NCBI GenBank assembly: GCA_023091665.1 | Contig: JALJCQ010000004.1 | Location: 62,001-126,000, forward strand | Direction of reading: 5' to 3' | DNA length: 64,000 nucleotides | DNA from: Pythium myriotylum | Lineage: Eukaryota; Oomycota; Peronosporomycetes; Pythiales; Pythiaceae | Shown here: positions 17,903-27,854 of the stretch, one piece after another | Layout of the letters: every line of letters starts with the position of its first letter | How positions within the stretch are numbered: position 1 is the stretch's first letter | Translations under genes and position numbers: made by a program | Notes under the pieces: model-generated | The model's database searches: none | What the model was told of the DNA's origin: nothing | What the model saw: only the letters and a program-made list of their open reading frames with translations

Positions 17903-19565
17903 CTATCGCCTGGAGATTCGGTTGGCACCGATGGTGCTTGAGTAAGTGGTCTTTCCTCTAAAGGTAGGTGGCTCTGGGGGATACCGAGCGTTCGCGAAAA
18001 TCGGATTGAAGCGGTGAACTGAGGATATTGGCCGGTTTTGGCGTGGCGGCTTGTTTGAAGAAGGCACAGGATCACTCGCTTTCAACCGTTTTCCCTCCAC
18101 CTGAGCTGAACCGTCACCACCGCGGCCGCAATGCGAGCAGAAGCCTGAGTGACCGCTTTGCGCGGTGGACTTGGCTTCACCAACGACATGCACCACGCGT
18201 GCAATCTTATATGGATCCGTTTGCGTGCCCACTTCAACCTGAAAAACTGGAGATGTACCCACACCAATATCACAAGTCGACGGCTTGCCCTGCGTAGAGG
18301 CAAAATCGGAACTTCGTTGTTTGCGATCAACGGAGGGTATTGCTATCTCCGAGTCATGAAAGGCGTCGTCATTGCTCGAAAGATGCTCAATTTGACCGGT
18401 TTCAATCGATTCAGCTGTCTTCGCATTCGATTGGTTAATGCTCATCTGTTGGGCATATTCGTAGTTTGAATGCGTTTTCCGAGGTTGAAACTCCCTTGCC
18501 GCTTCCTTGGCAACACGGATGGCCTCGTCAGCTGTAAAGACTCGCCGCGGCTCGTACCGCACCTCGCCACCGGCTGTTTGACCACCGACGCGATCCATCA
18601 TTTCAACGAGTTGCTCACGTTGCGGCCACCGAAACGTCGATTGGTAAGTAGTGCGTGGTGGAGAGCCATTGCCTACCGTCCCCCGTGCTGGAGGTTTCGC
18701 CCTGTCCTTCGAGGGTTTGCTTGAACGTTCTCCACGGTAACTTCGCCCATGGTCGGCAAACTGTACTTTTCGCCGTCGGTGCGGGTCAAGCGCATGCGGT
18801 CTACGGCTGGCAGCTGCATTTGGATTTGCGCTTGCATTTGCACGTGTGTCGTGTGCGAATGTCGGAGGTGCAGTTGTCGAGACTCTCGTGAATGGAACTG
18901 AAGGTAGTGACGCGCCTACGGAGTACCTCGCAGTTTCTGCGATCTCGTTCGACGGTCCAGACGAGTCCACAATCCGAGAGTGCGACTTGGGCAGATCAAC
19001 GTGGGTGGGCATGTCGATGGGCTGCACTGATTCTTGAGTGACTCGTCCACGAGTTGGAAACGAGCCGGTGCTGGAGATCGACAATCGAGCCATCATGTCC
19101 CTCGTCGACGCGCGTAGCGCCTCGCTCCTCTTCTCCAGAGAATCATGATCCTCCACAAGCTCGCTGCTTTCTTGCGTCGGCTCGCCCACCGGCACTTTCT
19201 CTTCATCCACGGCCGGCGTCACAAACTCCGACTGGCTCGAGAGAGCCTTGGAAACCGATGACTTGGTCTGCGTCCACGCAAAGTTGGCAGGGATCTCCGT
19301 CGAATCCCTCGTTCTCACACCCGCAGCCACAGGCGGCACTTCCCAGTCAGGCAGTCCGTCCACGTGCTTGGTCTGGCGGTGGTGCTGCTCACACATCAAC
19401 GCCTGTGCATTGTTCCCATCGTTTTATTTAAAAAAAAAAAGTCTCTCCAACCACCTGAATCAAAGCAAAACGCACCAGTCGATCGAGCGCCTTGGACACT
19501 TTCCACACGCGCTGCTGGTAACTCTCGCGGGCGCCGTGGGCCGCGTCGCGCGCATGCTGCGGCAT
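17903..19565 (-). CDS. Unknown, largely disordered protein, two exons
   Basis: An open frame covers 19402-17903, and its N-terminus becomes sensible only with a short upstream exon. Exon 1 is 19565-19476 (MPQHARDAAHGARESYQQRV and on to ALDRL); the intron 19475-19403 is 73 nt with GTGCGT and CACAG ends. Splicing joins ALDRL to ALMCEQHHRQTK in phase 0, and an in-frame stop lies 42 bases upstream of the ATG. The product is about 529 residues with a helical N-terminus (about 12-45) and a mostly polar, Ser/Pro/Arg-rich remainder. A short SGFCSHCGRGG contains a CxxC. I recognise no family. It ends 118 bp before the start of the RCC1 gene on the same strand. Confidence 0.6.
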
Positions 19566-20727
19566 CCGACGAACGCGCAACTTCCGAGCGCCGGATCTCG
19601 GCTTCTACCGCGCCGATCGAGCCCGCGATTCTAAAATAGCGCGCGTCGAGTGCTCGCGCGTGCGGTTCGCGCGTGGAGACGCTCGCAGCGGCGTCGCGGG
19701 GCGCACTGGCGGGCGCGGCGTCGGGAGGTCGAAGCCCCCGAGGAGGTGAGCTTCTGGAAAGGGAGGGAAAGAGGATTTTGAATGTGCGAACTTAGCACCT
19801 TCGTGCAACATCGTCTTGTCCCTAATGGGACTCAAATAGTGTCCCTAATTTATGGCACCCCAGTGTGGAAACGATGCACTTGGAATGATGCAGTTCCAGC
19901 GGTTGGGGTGCTCTCGACGGTCTCATGAGAAGGAAGAGCGCTGGATATGGCAAGAGAATACGGTCCGTTCGCTGAATTCAAGAAACTGCTCGTAATCCTG
20001 CGAGCCGTTGAACCCAGCGCGAATTTATTCAACTGGAACACTCCAGAGCACCTCCAGACAGACCTGGAGCAGAGAGAGAAGAGAGAAACACTCAGCCTTG
20101 CTGGTCAAACCAGTGGCTTGAACTGGGATCAGTTGAAGTTGTCCCTAGTGGACTTGGAACTCGAACCTCCAACATGCAGCACACTGACGAGGCCGAGTAA
20201 TCGATTAGGGCGAGTTTCAGGATCTGGAAGACACAGCATGTACAGCACTGAACGCTACAGCACTCTGCCGAGTTGGAGACTGACGCGCTTGTCAACCCTC
20301 CCGACCTTGCACCCAGCGACCCGAAGTTGTTAAAGAGGGTGCGTAGCTCCTCGTTTGCTCCATGGCTCTGCACGTGCAATCACCCTTGCTATGCACGCAA
20401 AGATACTGTTATCAGATCTCGTTCATCCACAATCTCCTGCTGCCACGGGCTTCGTCGACTGAGAACGAGCCCCCCTGCAAGATTTCCATTCCCTGGAGGT
20501 TCCCTCAGACCGCATGGAGTCCACACGTTCCCGGCCATCCTGACTGACTGTCAGCCGCTAATGGCTCCCACTCTAGTTCGATTTGCTTTGCGAACTCAGA
20601 TGATGGATCGACGGTGGGAGCCTCAACATTCAGGCCCTTCCACATTCCGACTGAATCGCGCAAGCCATCCTCTGTCCACGAGCACCACTTGAAAATCTTC
20701 CGCGCCCCGCTCAAGAAGAGACCAAGA
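19566..20727. other. Intergenic region before the first S8 protease
   Basis: About 1.2 kb with short open frames on both strands but no recognisable protein. It separates the divergent disordered-protein gene and the first protease. Near 19817-19855 the phrase GTCCCTAAT occurs twice, resembling CCTAATC phrases near 46520-46590. No clear promoter element was found, although CCACTTGAAAATC at about 20685-20697 is a weak Inr-like candidate. Confidence 0.4.
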
Positions 20728-22131
20728 ATGCTTTCTCGATTCGGGATCCTCGTCGCCGCCGCTGGGTTCGTCGCCTCGGCATCTGCTACCGCCCACGTCC
20801 ACCACGATGTGCACCGCAAGCTCCAGACGACTGGAAAGGTCAACATCGTCGTCACCATGAAGGAGACGCCGGCGCGCGCGCTCCGGGAACTCGAGTCGAC
20901 GACGTTCGAGACGCGTGGGGCGAAGATCGAGGCCCTTGTCAACCGCCTCGACTCGCACGCGGCTGAGAGCCAGAAGGAGATCGACGCCATCTTCGCCCAG
21001 GAGGCCGCTCAGCGTCTCTACGACGTGCAGGACCGTTCGTGGGCGTTGAACGCTCGCTTGATCGATGGTGCAACGATCGAATTGGTCGAGAAGCTGGCGG
21101 CGCTTCCTGGTGTCGCGAGCATTCGTGAGCAGTTCGTGGGCAAGCTCGCCAAGCCGCAGGTCGAGGCTGTCAACGCCAACGCCACCGTCAAGATCGAGTG
21201 GGGAGTCGACCGCATCCAGGCGCCGAGTGTCTGGAACCAGGGCAACACTGGCGAGAACATTGTCGTCGGAATTCTGGATACGGGTGTCCGTTGGACGCAC
21301 GAGCTCATCCGTTCCAAGATGCGCGAGACCCACAACTGGTACGACCCGTACAACCAGTCCAGCCTCCCGCTCGATGTTTACGGCCACGGTACGCACGTCA
21401 CCGGCACGATCCTTGGCGCCAATGGCTACGGTGTCGCTCCTGGCGCCAAGTGGATCGCGTGCCTGGGTTGCACAACGACCGCGTGTCCAGAACGAATCAT
21501 GATCAAGTGTGGCGAGTTCTTTACGTGCCCGACGGACCCGAAAGGCTTGAACAAGGACTGCTCCAAGGCGCCGCACGTTATCAACAACTCGTGGGGAAGC
21601 GACACCGGACGTGGCGACAAGGCCTACCAGCCCATGGTCGATGCGTGGCGAGCGGCGGGCATCATCCCTGTCTTCTCGCTGGGTAACGATGGCTCCAGCT
21701 GCAGCACTTCGTACCCTCCTGCCGAGTACGCGAACGCCATTGGCGTCGGCGCCACGAACTCGAACAACGTGCTCGCCAGTTTCTCCAGTCGCGGACCAGC
21801 TGTGAGCGGCATCGTGAAGCCCGATATTTCGGCGCCAGGTCAATCGGTCACCTCTGGTTGGCGTGATTCGGACACGTCTCTGCGTAGCATCTCGGGTACG
21901 AGTATGGCCGGTCCTCACGTGGCTGGAGCCGTCGCCCTGCTTCTCTCGGCGCAGCCCAACCTCACGTACGATGCCATTTACTCCCGCCTCACGAAGACCG
22001 CGAACCAGACCATCCTCAAGCCCACGACTGGAACTCGCACGTGCGGTGGAATCCCGGACACCAAGTTCCCGAACAACCACTACGGCTACGGACTCTTGAA
22101 CGTGTTCAGTGCGGTGACAACGAAAGCGTAA
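20728..22131 (+). CDS. Secreted subtilisin-like serine protease S8 (copy 1)
   Basis: A 467-residue preproprotease. Start 20728 is chosen because it opens a signal peptide (MLSRFGILVAAAGFVASASA); the frame continues upstream without family sequence. Residues about 32-140 form an I9-like propeptide and 157-460 the S8 domain. The triad is D184 (GILDTGVR), H220 (YGHGTHVTG) and S392 (SGTSMAGPHVAG), with oxyanion N320 (SLGND). The fold and the inserted CGEFFTCPTD cysteine segment resemble bacillopeptidase F-type S8A proteases. It differs from the other copies near the C-terminus (KPTTGTRTCGG instead of a STGRGG.DTCGG motif). It is first in a plus-strand array with genes at 24301 and 27855. A role in extracellular protein digestion is inferred. 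Confidence 0.93.
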   Translation: MLSRFGILVAAAGFVASASATAHVHHDVHRKLQTTGKVNIVVTMKETPARALRELESTTFETRGAKIEALVNRLDSHAAESQKEIDAIFAQEAAQRLYDVQDRSWALNARLIDGATIELVEKLAALPGVASIREQFVGKLAKPQVEAVNANATVKIEWGVDRIQAPSVWNQGNTGENIVVGILDTGVRWTHELIRSKMRETHNWYDPYNQSSLPLDVYGHGTHVTGTILGANGYGVAPGAKWIACLGCTTTACPERIMIKCGEFFTCPTDPKGLNKDCSKAPHVINNSWGSDTGRGDKAYQPMVDAWRAAGIIPVFSLGNDGSSCSTSYPPAEYANAIGVGATNSNNVLASFSSRGPAVSGIVKPDISAPGQSVTSGWRDSDTSLRSISGTSMAGPHVAGAVALLLSAQPNLTYDAIYSRLTKTANQTILKPTTGTRTCGGIPDTKFPNNHYGYGLLNVFSAVTTKA

Positions 22132-22184
22132 GCACCTGAAGTCAATGTTACTAGTTCTAGCCTGAAGCCATATGATTCTACGCA

Positions 22185-22211
22185 GTAGTAGTAGTAGTAG
22201 TAGTAGTAGTT
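22185..22211. repeat. (AGT)n microsatellite
   Basis: About nine AGT units occur some 55 bp after the stop codon of S8 copy 1, in its presumed 3' region. Confidence 0.9.
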
Positions 22212-22549
22212 TGAGTACTCGATGGAACTGAATCGAGGTGCTGGCGTGAAACTGTAGTCCGCTAATCTCACAATGGAATGTCGAGCACAAATCACACCTC
22301 GCGAAGTTGCGGTAATCCTATCATCTCGGAACCCCAGACTAACCTGCCGACACGCCATCGTGCCCTCATGCCCTCCATACCCCGTGTGCAAGGAAATCCC
22401 CAAGGGGGACAGCTCGACAGATTGCTTTTTTCAGGAACCCAATTGATCTTTATTGATTCAGGTTTTGCGGGTGGGCCAGCGTGCGTACTGCTGTAGGTCA
22501 AAACTTCGTATCAACGACAAACAGCTCGAGCAGAGAGTGGGTGGAGCAG

Positions 22550-22790
22550 AATCGGAGCTGCCTTAACGTCAAGTGGACTGCCTGTCTAACCAAAGCATAT
22601 TTTCTCCAGTCGCGTAGTGAACTGAACTGTGAACACTAATATTTCGGCGTCAGGACTGTTCGGGCCGAGTTAGAACGCAACTCGCTAACGTCTGTGGAAC
22701 CACAGCCGCACTACACGCTTCAAGAGCGACCCCGTTGATGCTTCTTACTGAAACCACGGTCCAGTCCGAAGCCATCTAGCATCGCTTGAC
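22550..22790 (+). pseudogene. Decayed S8 protease fragment
   Basis: Scattered codons match the S8 catalytic domain in order. AAGTGGACTGCCTGTCTA (KWTACL) is followed within about 20 bases by TTTTCTCCAGTCGCG (FSSR), then AATATTTCGGCGTCAGGA (NISASG for DISAPG), CAACTCGCTAACGTCTGTGG (QLANVCG for QLANISG), and a degraded hydrophobic stretch. The roughly 100 residues normally between KWxACLG and YFSSRG are missing, which shows an internal deletion, and frames are broken by stops. It lies between copies 1 and 2, so the plus-strand array once had at least four members. Boundaries are approximate. Confidence 0.65.
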
Positions 22791-24254
22791 TGCGACAGTG
22801 GATCAGAATGGCTTCCTGGCATCAAGGCCCGACTTGTGAGTTTCTCGTTTGTCTACGCATCAGCTCAGTTGAGTCATTGAATTTTGTGATCGCTGCAAGG
22901 AGAATCATCCGATCTACATGCGCTTTTTGTTTTTGCATGGGAGTCACATTCGATTTACAATGCACGGACATGATCTCACCCTTTCCATCGCGTAGCTTTG
23001 TGGCAAAAGCCTTGATGGCGTTTGCGTTTACATTGGTGTTGACGTGACAAAAACTAGCATGCGTCGAGTGCACGAAACCATTCGTGACAGCTAGGAGAAA
23101 AAAGATAGAAAGATAGCGATCGTGCGTGCAATCGCAGCGCTAGCGAATGCGATCGTTTATGAGAACAGCTTCGCCATTCCTGGGTCTGAGTGGTTACCAT
23201 TCGGGAACCACTGTGGTTCCCATTCATCGGTTGCCCGCCGAACGCAACATCAATTAGCGGTACAGCAATTGTCTAATCTCTCTCGCCAGTGCTTTGCAAG
23301 AGGCTTGCTCTGTTCCACTCGTGTCTGCAAGCTATCATCGCCTCAAGTACAGCAACTTGGCTCAATACAGATCGCTTGCCATGTCTGAAGTGCTCAAGCA
23401 AGATTTTCCCATGAACGGAGGCGAACAAGTTTACAGCGAACAACTACAGTACTGCTGCATGCTTAACGAGCAGCAGAATTCACGGGGATCGATCACGACA
23501 AGCTTTTGTTTGACGCAACGAGCGCGCTTGGATCGAGTCGGTTCACACGGAGATGACCTTTCTACGTACAGTACCAAACAGTACAAAACACGAACATTGT
23601 TGTACTCATTATGTACACCAAATGGACAAACTTTTGCAAAGAAAGAACTGCGGTGAAGAACGTAGTGCATAAAACGTTCGTCTCCTGAGAACAGGACGTT
23701 CCGCACAGCTGAATCTCATCCCACGAGAACTGTTATCAGATCCTGTTACCCAGGATCCGATGGGACATGAGGTCCGAAAGGAGAGGAGATTCTCAAGCTG
23801 CGCACGTCACGGCCCGTCAAGAGGTTCGGTATGCTCACGACTTGGATGAAAACAGTTAGAAAAAAAATCAATGGGAGCAGACGTCGACGACTCGGTTGCG
23901 AGGCGCCATCGCGAAGAGACGGCGGCAGGTCGATCGAGGCACTTGGTTTCGATTCACACCGACAAATGATCTCGAGCGCTGAGGAACGGAAAGGAACTCG
24001 CTCGGTACACTGTACTCATGTGCTAGCTTTACATAGCTTGATCATCGTCTCTCTTCAACTTGATCATGCTCGGGCCGAACATAGATCGTCCATAGCAAAA
24101 GTCTTCACTGATCGCCAACGAAAATCACCCAACCTTGTGAGGCAGGTCACACGATTCTCTCTGCTTCGTTTTTTGAGACGGGGACGCATTGCCACAACAA
24201 AGGAAGACCTCGCCTCGCGAAGCTCGTACGGGTTGGAGACCCTCCCTCTTCTTC
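22791..24254. other. Intergenic region between S8 relic and S8 copy 2
   Basis: About 1.5 kb with no recognised gene. It contains the small palindrome GGGAACCA-CTG-TGGTTCCC at 23203-23221. The open frame reading into the protease from 23831 lies in a different register from it and shows no known domain. Confidence 0.4.
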
Positions 24255-24270
24255 TCATTGTCGAACTTTC
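24255..24270 (+). promoter_or_regulatory. Oomycete Inr/FPR-like core promoter of S8 copy 2
   Basis: TCATTGTCGAACTTTC lies 31-46 bases upstream of the ATG at 24301. Oomycete core promoters combine an Inr (YTCAYTYY-like) with a flanking A/T-C motif a few bases later. Similar strings at matching distances precede four other S8 genes in this window. The transcription start is inferred near the central A. Confidence 0.55.
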
Positions 24271-24300
24271 AGCAGACAACACAAGCGTCTTCAGTCCAAG

Positions 24301-25743
24301 ATGAACCTTCGTCTCTCGCTTTCTGCTGCGGCCGCCGCCGTCGCCGTCATCGCCGCTACCGGATCCGCGATGCCTCACGTCCACTACAATGTTCACCGCA
24401 CGCTCCAGGCAACGGGTAAAGTGGACATCGTCGTCACCATGAAGGCTACGCCGACCCACGCTCTTCGTGAGCTCGAGTCGACGACGACTCAGACTCGTGG
24501 TGAGAAGATCGAGGCGCTTGTCAACCACTTGGACTCCCACGCGGCTGAAAGCCAGAAGGACATCGAAGCCATTTTCGCTCAGGAGGCTGGAGAGCGTCTG
24601 TACGATGCGCAGCACCGTTCGTGGGCGCTGAACGCTCGTCTGATCAACGGTGCGACGCTCGCGCTGGTCGAGAAACTGGCTGCTGTGCCCGGAGTGGAGA
24701 GCATCCGTGGGCAGTACGTCGCACGAATCCCAGAGGTCCAGGACCAGAGCACGAGCACCGCTAATGGCACGATCGAGTGGGGTGTCGACCGTATCCAGGC
24801 CCCGCGAGTGTGGGCCAAGGGAAATGTGGGCCAGAACGTCGTGGTTGGAATCCTCGACACCGGCGTTCGCTACACTCACAAGCTGGTGCAAGACAACATC
24901 CGCGATAACTACAACTGGTACGACCCTAGCAACCAGACGGACCTGCCGTTCGATACCCTCGGCCACGGAACCCACGTCACCGGTACGATCCTCGGTTCGC
25001 GGGGATATGGTGTTGCACCGGGAGCCAAGTGGACCGCTTGCCTTGGTTGTGTCGGCCGATCATGCCCTGAGTTCAACCTCGTCAAGTGTGGCGAATACTT
25101 CACGTGCCCGACGGACACCAAGGGCGAGAACAAGGACTGCTCCAAGGCCCCGCACGTCATCAACAACTCGTGGGGCGGAGGTAGCGGCGACTCCTGGTAC
25201 CAGCCTGTCGTCGATGCTTGGCAGGCCGCAGGTATCATCCCTGTCTTTGCTAACGGCAATGAAGGTCCAAACTGCACCACGGCGAATTCACCTGGAGACT
25301 ACACCAACGTCATCGGCGTTGGTGCGACCAGCAGAAACGAGACTTTGGCCTACTTCTCCAGCCGTGGCCCAGCTGTGAATGGCACCATGAAGCCCGACAT
25401 CTCGGCGCCAGGTCTGTACATCACCTCCGCATGGAACGGTTCGGACACACAGCTCGCCAACATCTCGGGTACCAGCATGGCCACGCCTCACGTCACGGGA
25501 GCCGTCGCGTTGCTGCTCTCAGCTGAGCCTACCCTTAAGTACAACGATATCTACACGCGGCTCACGACGACAGCCGATCAGAGCGGCTTCGTGCCGACGC
25601 TCTCGACTGGTCGCGGTGGCGAGGATACCTGCGGAGGCATTTTGGAGACGGTTTTCCCCAACAACCACTACGGCTTCGGTCGCTTGAACGTGTACAGCGC
25701 GTCGCTTGGATCTCGTCAATCGCCAGCACCGAGCCTGCTGTAA
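24301..25743 (+). CDS. Secreted subtilisin-like serine protease S8 (copy 2)
   Basis: A 480-residue preproprotease. A signal peptide (1-23, alanine-rich) precedes an I9-like propeptide (about 35-143) and an S8 domain with D186 (GILDTGVR), H222 (GHGTHVTG), oxyanion N320 and S392 (SGTSMATPH). Cysteine pairs in ACLGC, CGEYFTCPTD and DTCGG match the other copies and fit an extracellular enzyme. Several N-x-S/T sequons (for example NGT, NQT, NCT, NET, NGS) suggest glycosylation. The ATG directly follows a promoter-like Inr motif with an AG-rich leader. It is closest to copy 3 over most of its length. Confidence 0.94.
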   Translation: MNLRLSLSAAAAAVAVIAATGSAMPHVHYNVHRTLQATGKVDIVVTMKATPTHALRELESTTTQTRGEKIEALVNHLDSHAAESQKDIEAIFAQEAGERLYDAQHRSWALNARLINGATLALVEKLAAVPGVESIRGQYVARIPEVQDQSTSTANGTIEWGVDRIQAPRVWAKGNVGQNVVVGILDTGVRYTHKLVQDNIRDNYNWYDPSNQTDLPFDTLGHGTHVTGTILGSRGYGVAPGAKWTACLGCVGRSCPEFNLVKCGEYFTCPTDTKGENKDCSKAPHVINNSWGGGSGDSWYQPVVDAWQAAGIIPVFANGNEGPNCTTANSPGDYTNVIGVGATSRNETLAYFSSRGPAVNGTMKPDISAPGLYITSAWNGSDTQLANISGTSMATPHVTGAVALLLSAEPTLKYNDIYTRLTTTADQSGFVPTLSTGRGGEDTCGGILETVFPNNHYGFGRLNVYSASLGSRQSPAPSLL

Positions 25744-25955
25744 TTGCGCAAACCATTCACCACAGTTCTTCGCATGAGTGTGCTCATCGGTTTTCGCTCG
25801 CAGCTATTGTTAGTTAAATCACGACAGATGTGATCAATTGTGTTGAGCATTCGTCTGACAGTTGTCGTACTGAATGACTATTGGCTGAAAGTAGGCCGCT
25901 TTGCATGATTCAGCCACTTGGCGGCGTTTGGCTTAACGAACAAGCCGGAGCGCCG
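25744..25955. other. Intergenic region after S8 copy 2
   Basis: A short 3' region with no gene seen, leading into the retroelement-like relic that follows. Confidence 0.4.
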
Positions 25956-26350
25956 TCACCATGCGCAGTTGAGTCGAGCGTCGCTTGCACGACTTCTCTG
26001 TTGCTGGCTCGATCGGGAGGATTCCCTTCCGATCGGGGAAGAAGTCCACCACGGAAGTAGATCGTTAGAGAGCAGATCGGGAAGGTCGGAGTGGCCGTCC
26101 TGTGAGGTTGGGTGGAGAACTTGAGCGCTGGCTTGAGAGTCCATTGCCAAGTTGGCCATGGCGTCGGCCATCTTGTTGTGCGTTCGATAATGGTGGATCC
26201 AGCTGTCGATTCCGAGTGCATCTGTCAGCGGCCTTGCGCGCTCGTAAAGGCCATCGATGATATGCTTGTTGCGCGTGGACAGATCCACAGTACTGATCGC
26301 TTTGTAGGGCGGTTGTTTGAGAGCCTTGTAGCCAAACCACCAGAGCTTTG
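25956..26350 (-). pseudogene. RNase H-like retroelement fragment
   Basis: The minus strand reads a stretch with RNHIIDGLYERARPLTDALG-like helix and then NKMADAMANLAMD. This N-x-x-AD-x-x-AN pattern is the C-terminal hallmark of the RNase H domain in reverse-transcribing elements. About 110 residues remain; the reverse transcriptase part and terminal repeats are absent. It lies beside a second remnant at 26225-26740 with a different origin, so the junction at about 26350-26400 joins two element fragments. Confidence 0.55.
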
Positions 26351-26740
26351 ATGCGGCGAACGTGTCGACTCGTGGGGGAGCAGATGGTCAGCCGGTGACG
26401 ATGACTGTGGAGGTAGATTGGCGTCCGATGGTGTGGTGATGTCCCTGATCAGGTCTCTGATTGTTTCTTTGAGGAGGCTATGTGTGATGTTGCCAGCACA
26501 CACACCCTTCTCCTCGATCAGATCGGACATACCCGCCAGCATGATGATTGATAGACGCTCAACAGACTCTTGAGCCTTTTGTTGTTGCTTGTACAGGACA
26601 ACGTGCGGTGGAATGCCGGTTGGCTTCATCCACGATTCGTCTAGCACTGTCACTCTCGTAGAGACCCTTCAACGCGCTGCGGTACCCGCTCAGTGTGGTC
26701 GTTTTGACCTGATTTGTAGGGTCGTTGAACTAATGCATGA
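26351..26740 (-). pseudogene. Possible Crypton-type recombinase N-terminal remnant
   Basis: On the minus strand a stretch reads TLSGYRSALKGLYES, the pattern seen near the N-terminus of oomycete tyrosine-recombinase (Crypton) proteins. In another frame it is followed by GIPPHVVLYKQQQ and a helical segment with EEKGVCAGNITHSLL. There is at least one frame break and the recombinase core is missing. The assignment rests on short motifs and is tentative. Confidence 0.4.
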
Positions 26741-27808
26741 GGCACGGACCTCGGCAGCACTGACCTTCGACATCCTACTGCGATCTGGACAGCGTTTGGC
26801 GTCTGCGAATTGTCAGACAAAGTCTCCCAACAGGCTGATTGTTGGTCGTTTCATCATTGTCCAGTCTATTTCAGCGATGTTCATTGTCAGTTGGGGGAAA
26901 TCGTACGACGTTTGTCGGACGCGGCCGCTGTGAATTGCAACACTGTCACACGAATACGACTTTATCTGGAATTTTCAGCGTGAGTGTTTTCGTCGTGGCA
27001 GTATCTGAATCAGGGCAATTGTCACGTGCGATGGCCCCAACGGTGGCTTTCGTTTTCAGTGACCTGATCAAACTCGTGAAAAAGAGGACCAGACCGCACT
27101 CGAGAAAAAGACGACCTCGTCTCCTTGGAAAAGCTCTTTTTACTGCTGGGATGGGCCCGATGCAAAGCGAAGTTTTGTGTTCATGTTAGATCTGATAACG
27201 TTGTCGGCTTCGATGACAGATTGAACGCAGAAAGGACGTCACATCAACTTCTGGGTCATCAGACACATCATTCGTTCAGTTATTTGTTGCCACCCATCAA
27301 GTTCACGAACCTGACCAAAGCAAGCCATGGTCTAACAGAGAACAGGAAACCTCGGAGTCCATACTCTACTGTATAAATGACTTCTCGGTTCGTGGTGGAC
27401 GAGAAAGGGTGGCGGTCGAAGGTAGAAAGATGAACTTTAGACCCTGAATGGCTTTGATCGCGATCTCCTCCAGGATGACTCAACGCGACTCGGCAGTGGC
27501 TCGTGAATGTCACCTGACGCTTCATGCGACACTCCCACTTAGTGTACAGCGGATGGTGCTACTGACGATTAGTTCGGATCAACGAAACATGGTTAACACC
27601 AGTACTGTGCAGTATACAGTAGAAAGCGTCATCCAGCAGCCAGCATCTCATTGCCTGGGACTTTCCCCGATCGGAGGATAGAGCGTCCGATGGCATTCAG
27701 TGATGCGCATGTTTGCTGCAGTCGATCGCGCAGACTGACCGAGGAGAATCCACTTCTGTCACCTTCTCTCTCTCGAGCACAACCTCCGCAGCTAGCCCAA
27801 GTAGGAGC
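26741..27808. other. Intergenic region before S8 copy 3
   Basis: About 1.1 kb without a recognisable gene, repeat or promoter apart from the Inr-like motif at its end. Short open frames on both strands look random. Confidence 0.4.
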
Positions 27809-27824
27809 TCATTGTCCAATTCCC
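27809..27824 (+). promoter_or_regulatory. Inr/FPR-like core promoter of S8 copy 3
   Basis: TCATTGTCCAATTCCC lies 31-46 bases upstream of ATG 27855, the same spacing as for S8 copy 2, and shares its first eight bases. Its survival suggests copy 3 lost its frame recently. Confidence 0.5.
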
Positions 27825-27854
27825 CTCGGCTAACGCAAGCGTCTCTCCTCAAGG

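Noticed and set aside
20623..22290. Long open frame (555 codons) on the strand opposite S8 copy 1
   Set aside because: It is arginine-rich and lacks domains; G+C-rich codon use in the real gene creates antisense frames. Similar cases occur opposite copies 2, 4, 5 and 6 and the channel gene.
24064..24975. 303-codon antisense frame covering the promoter and start of S8 copy 2
   Set aside because: No domain, and it is fully explained as a shadow of the protease codons.
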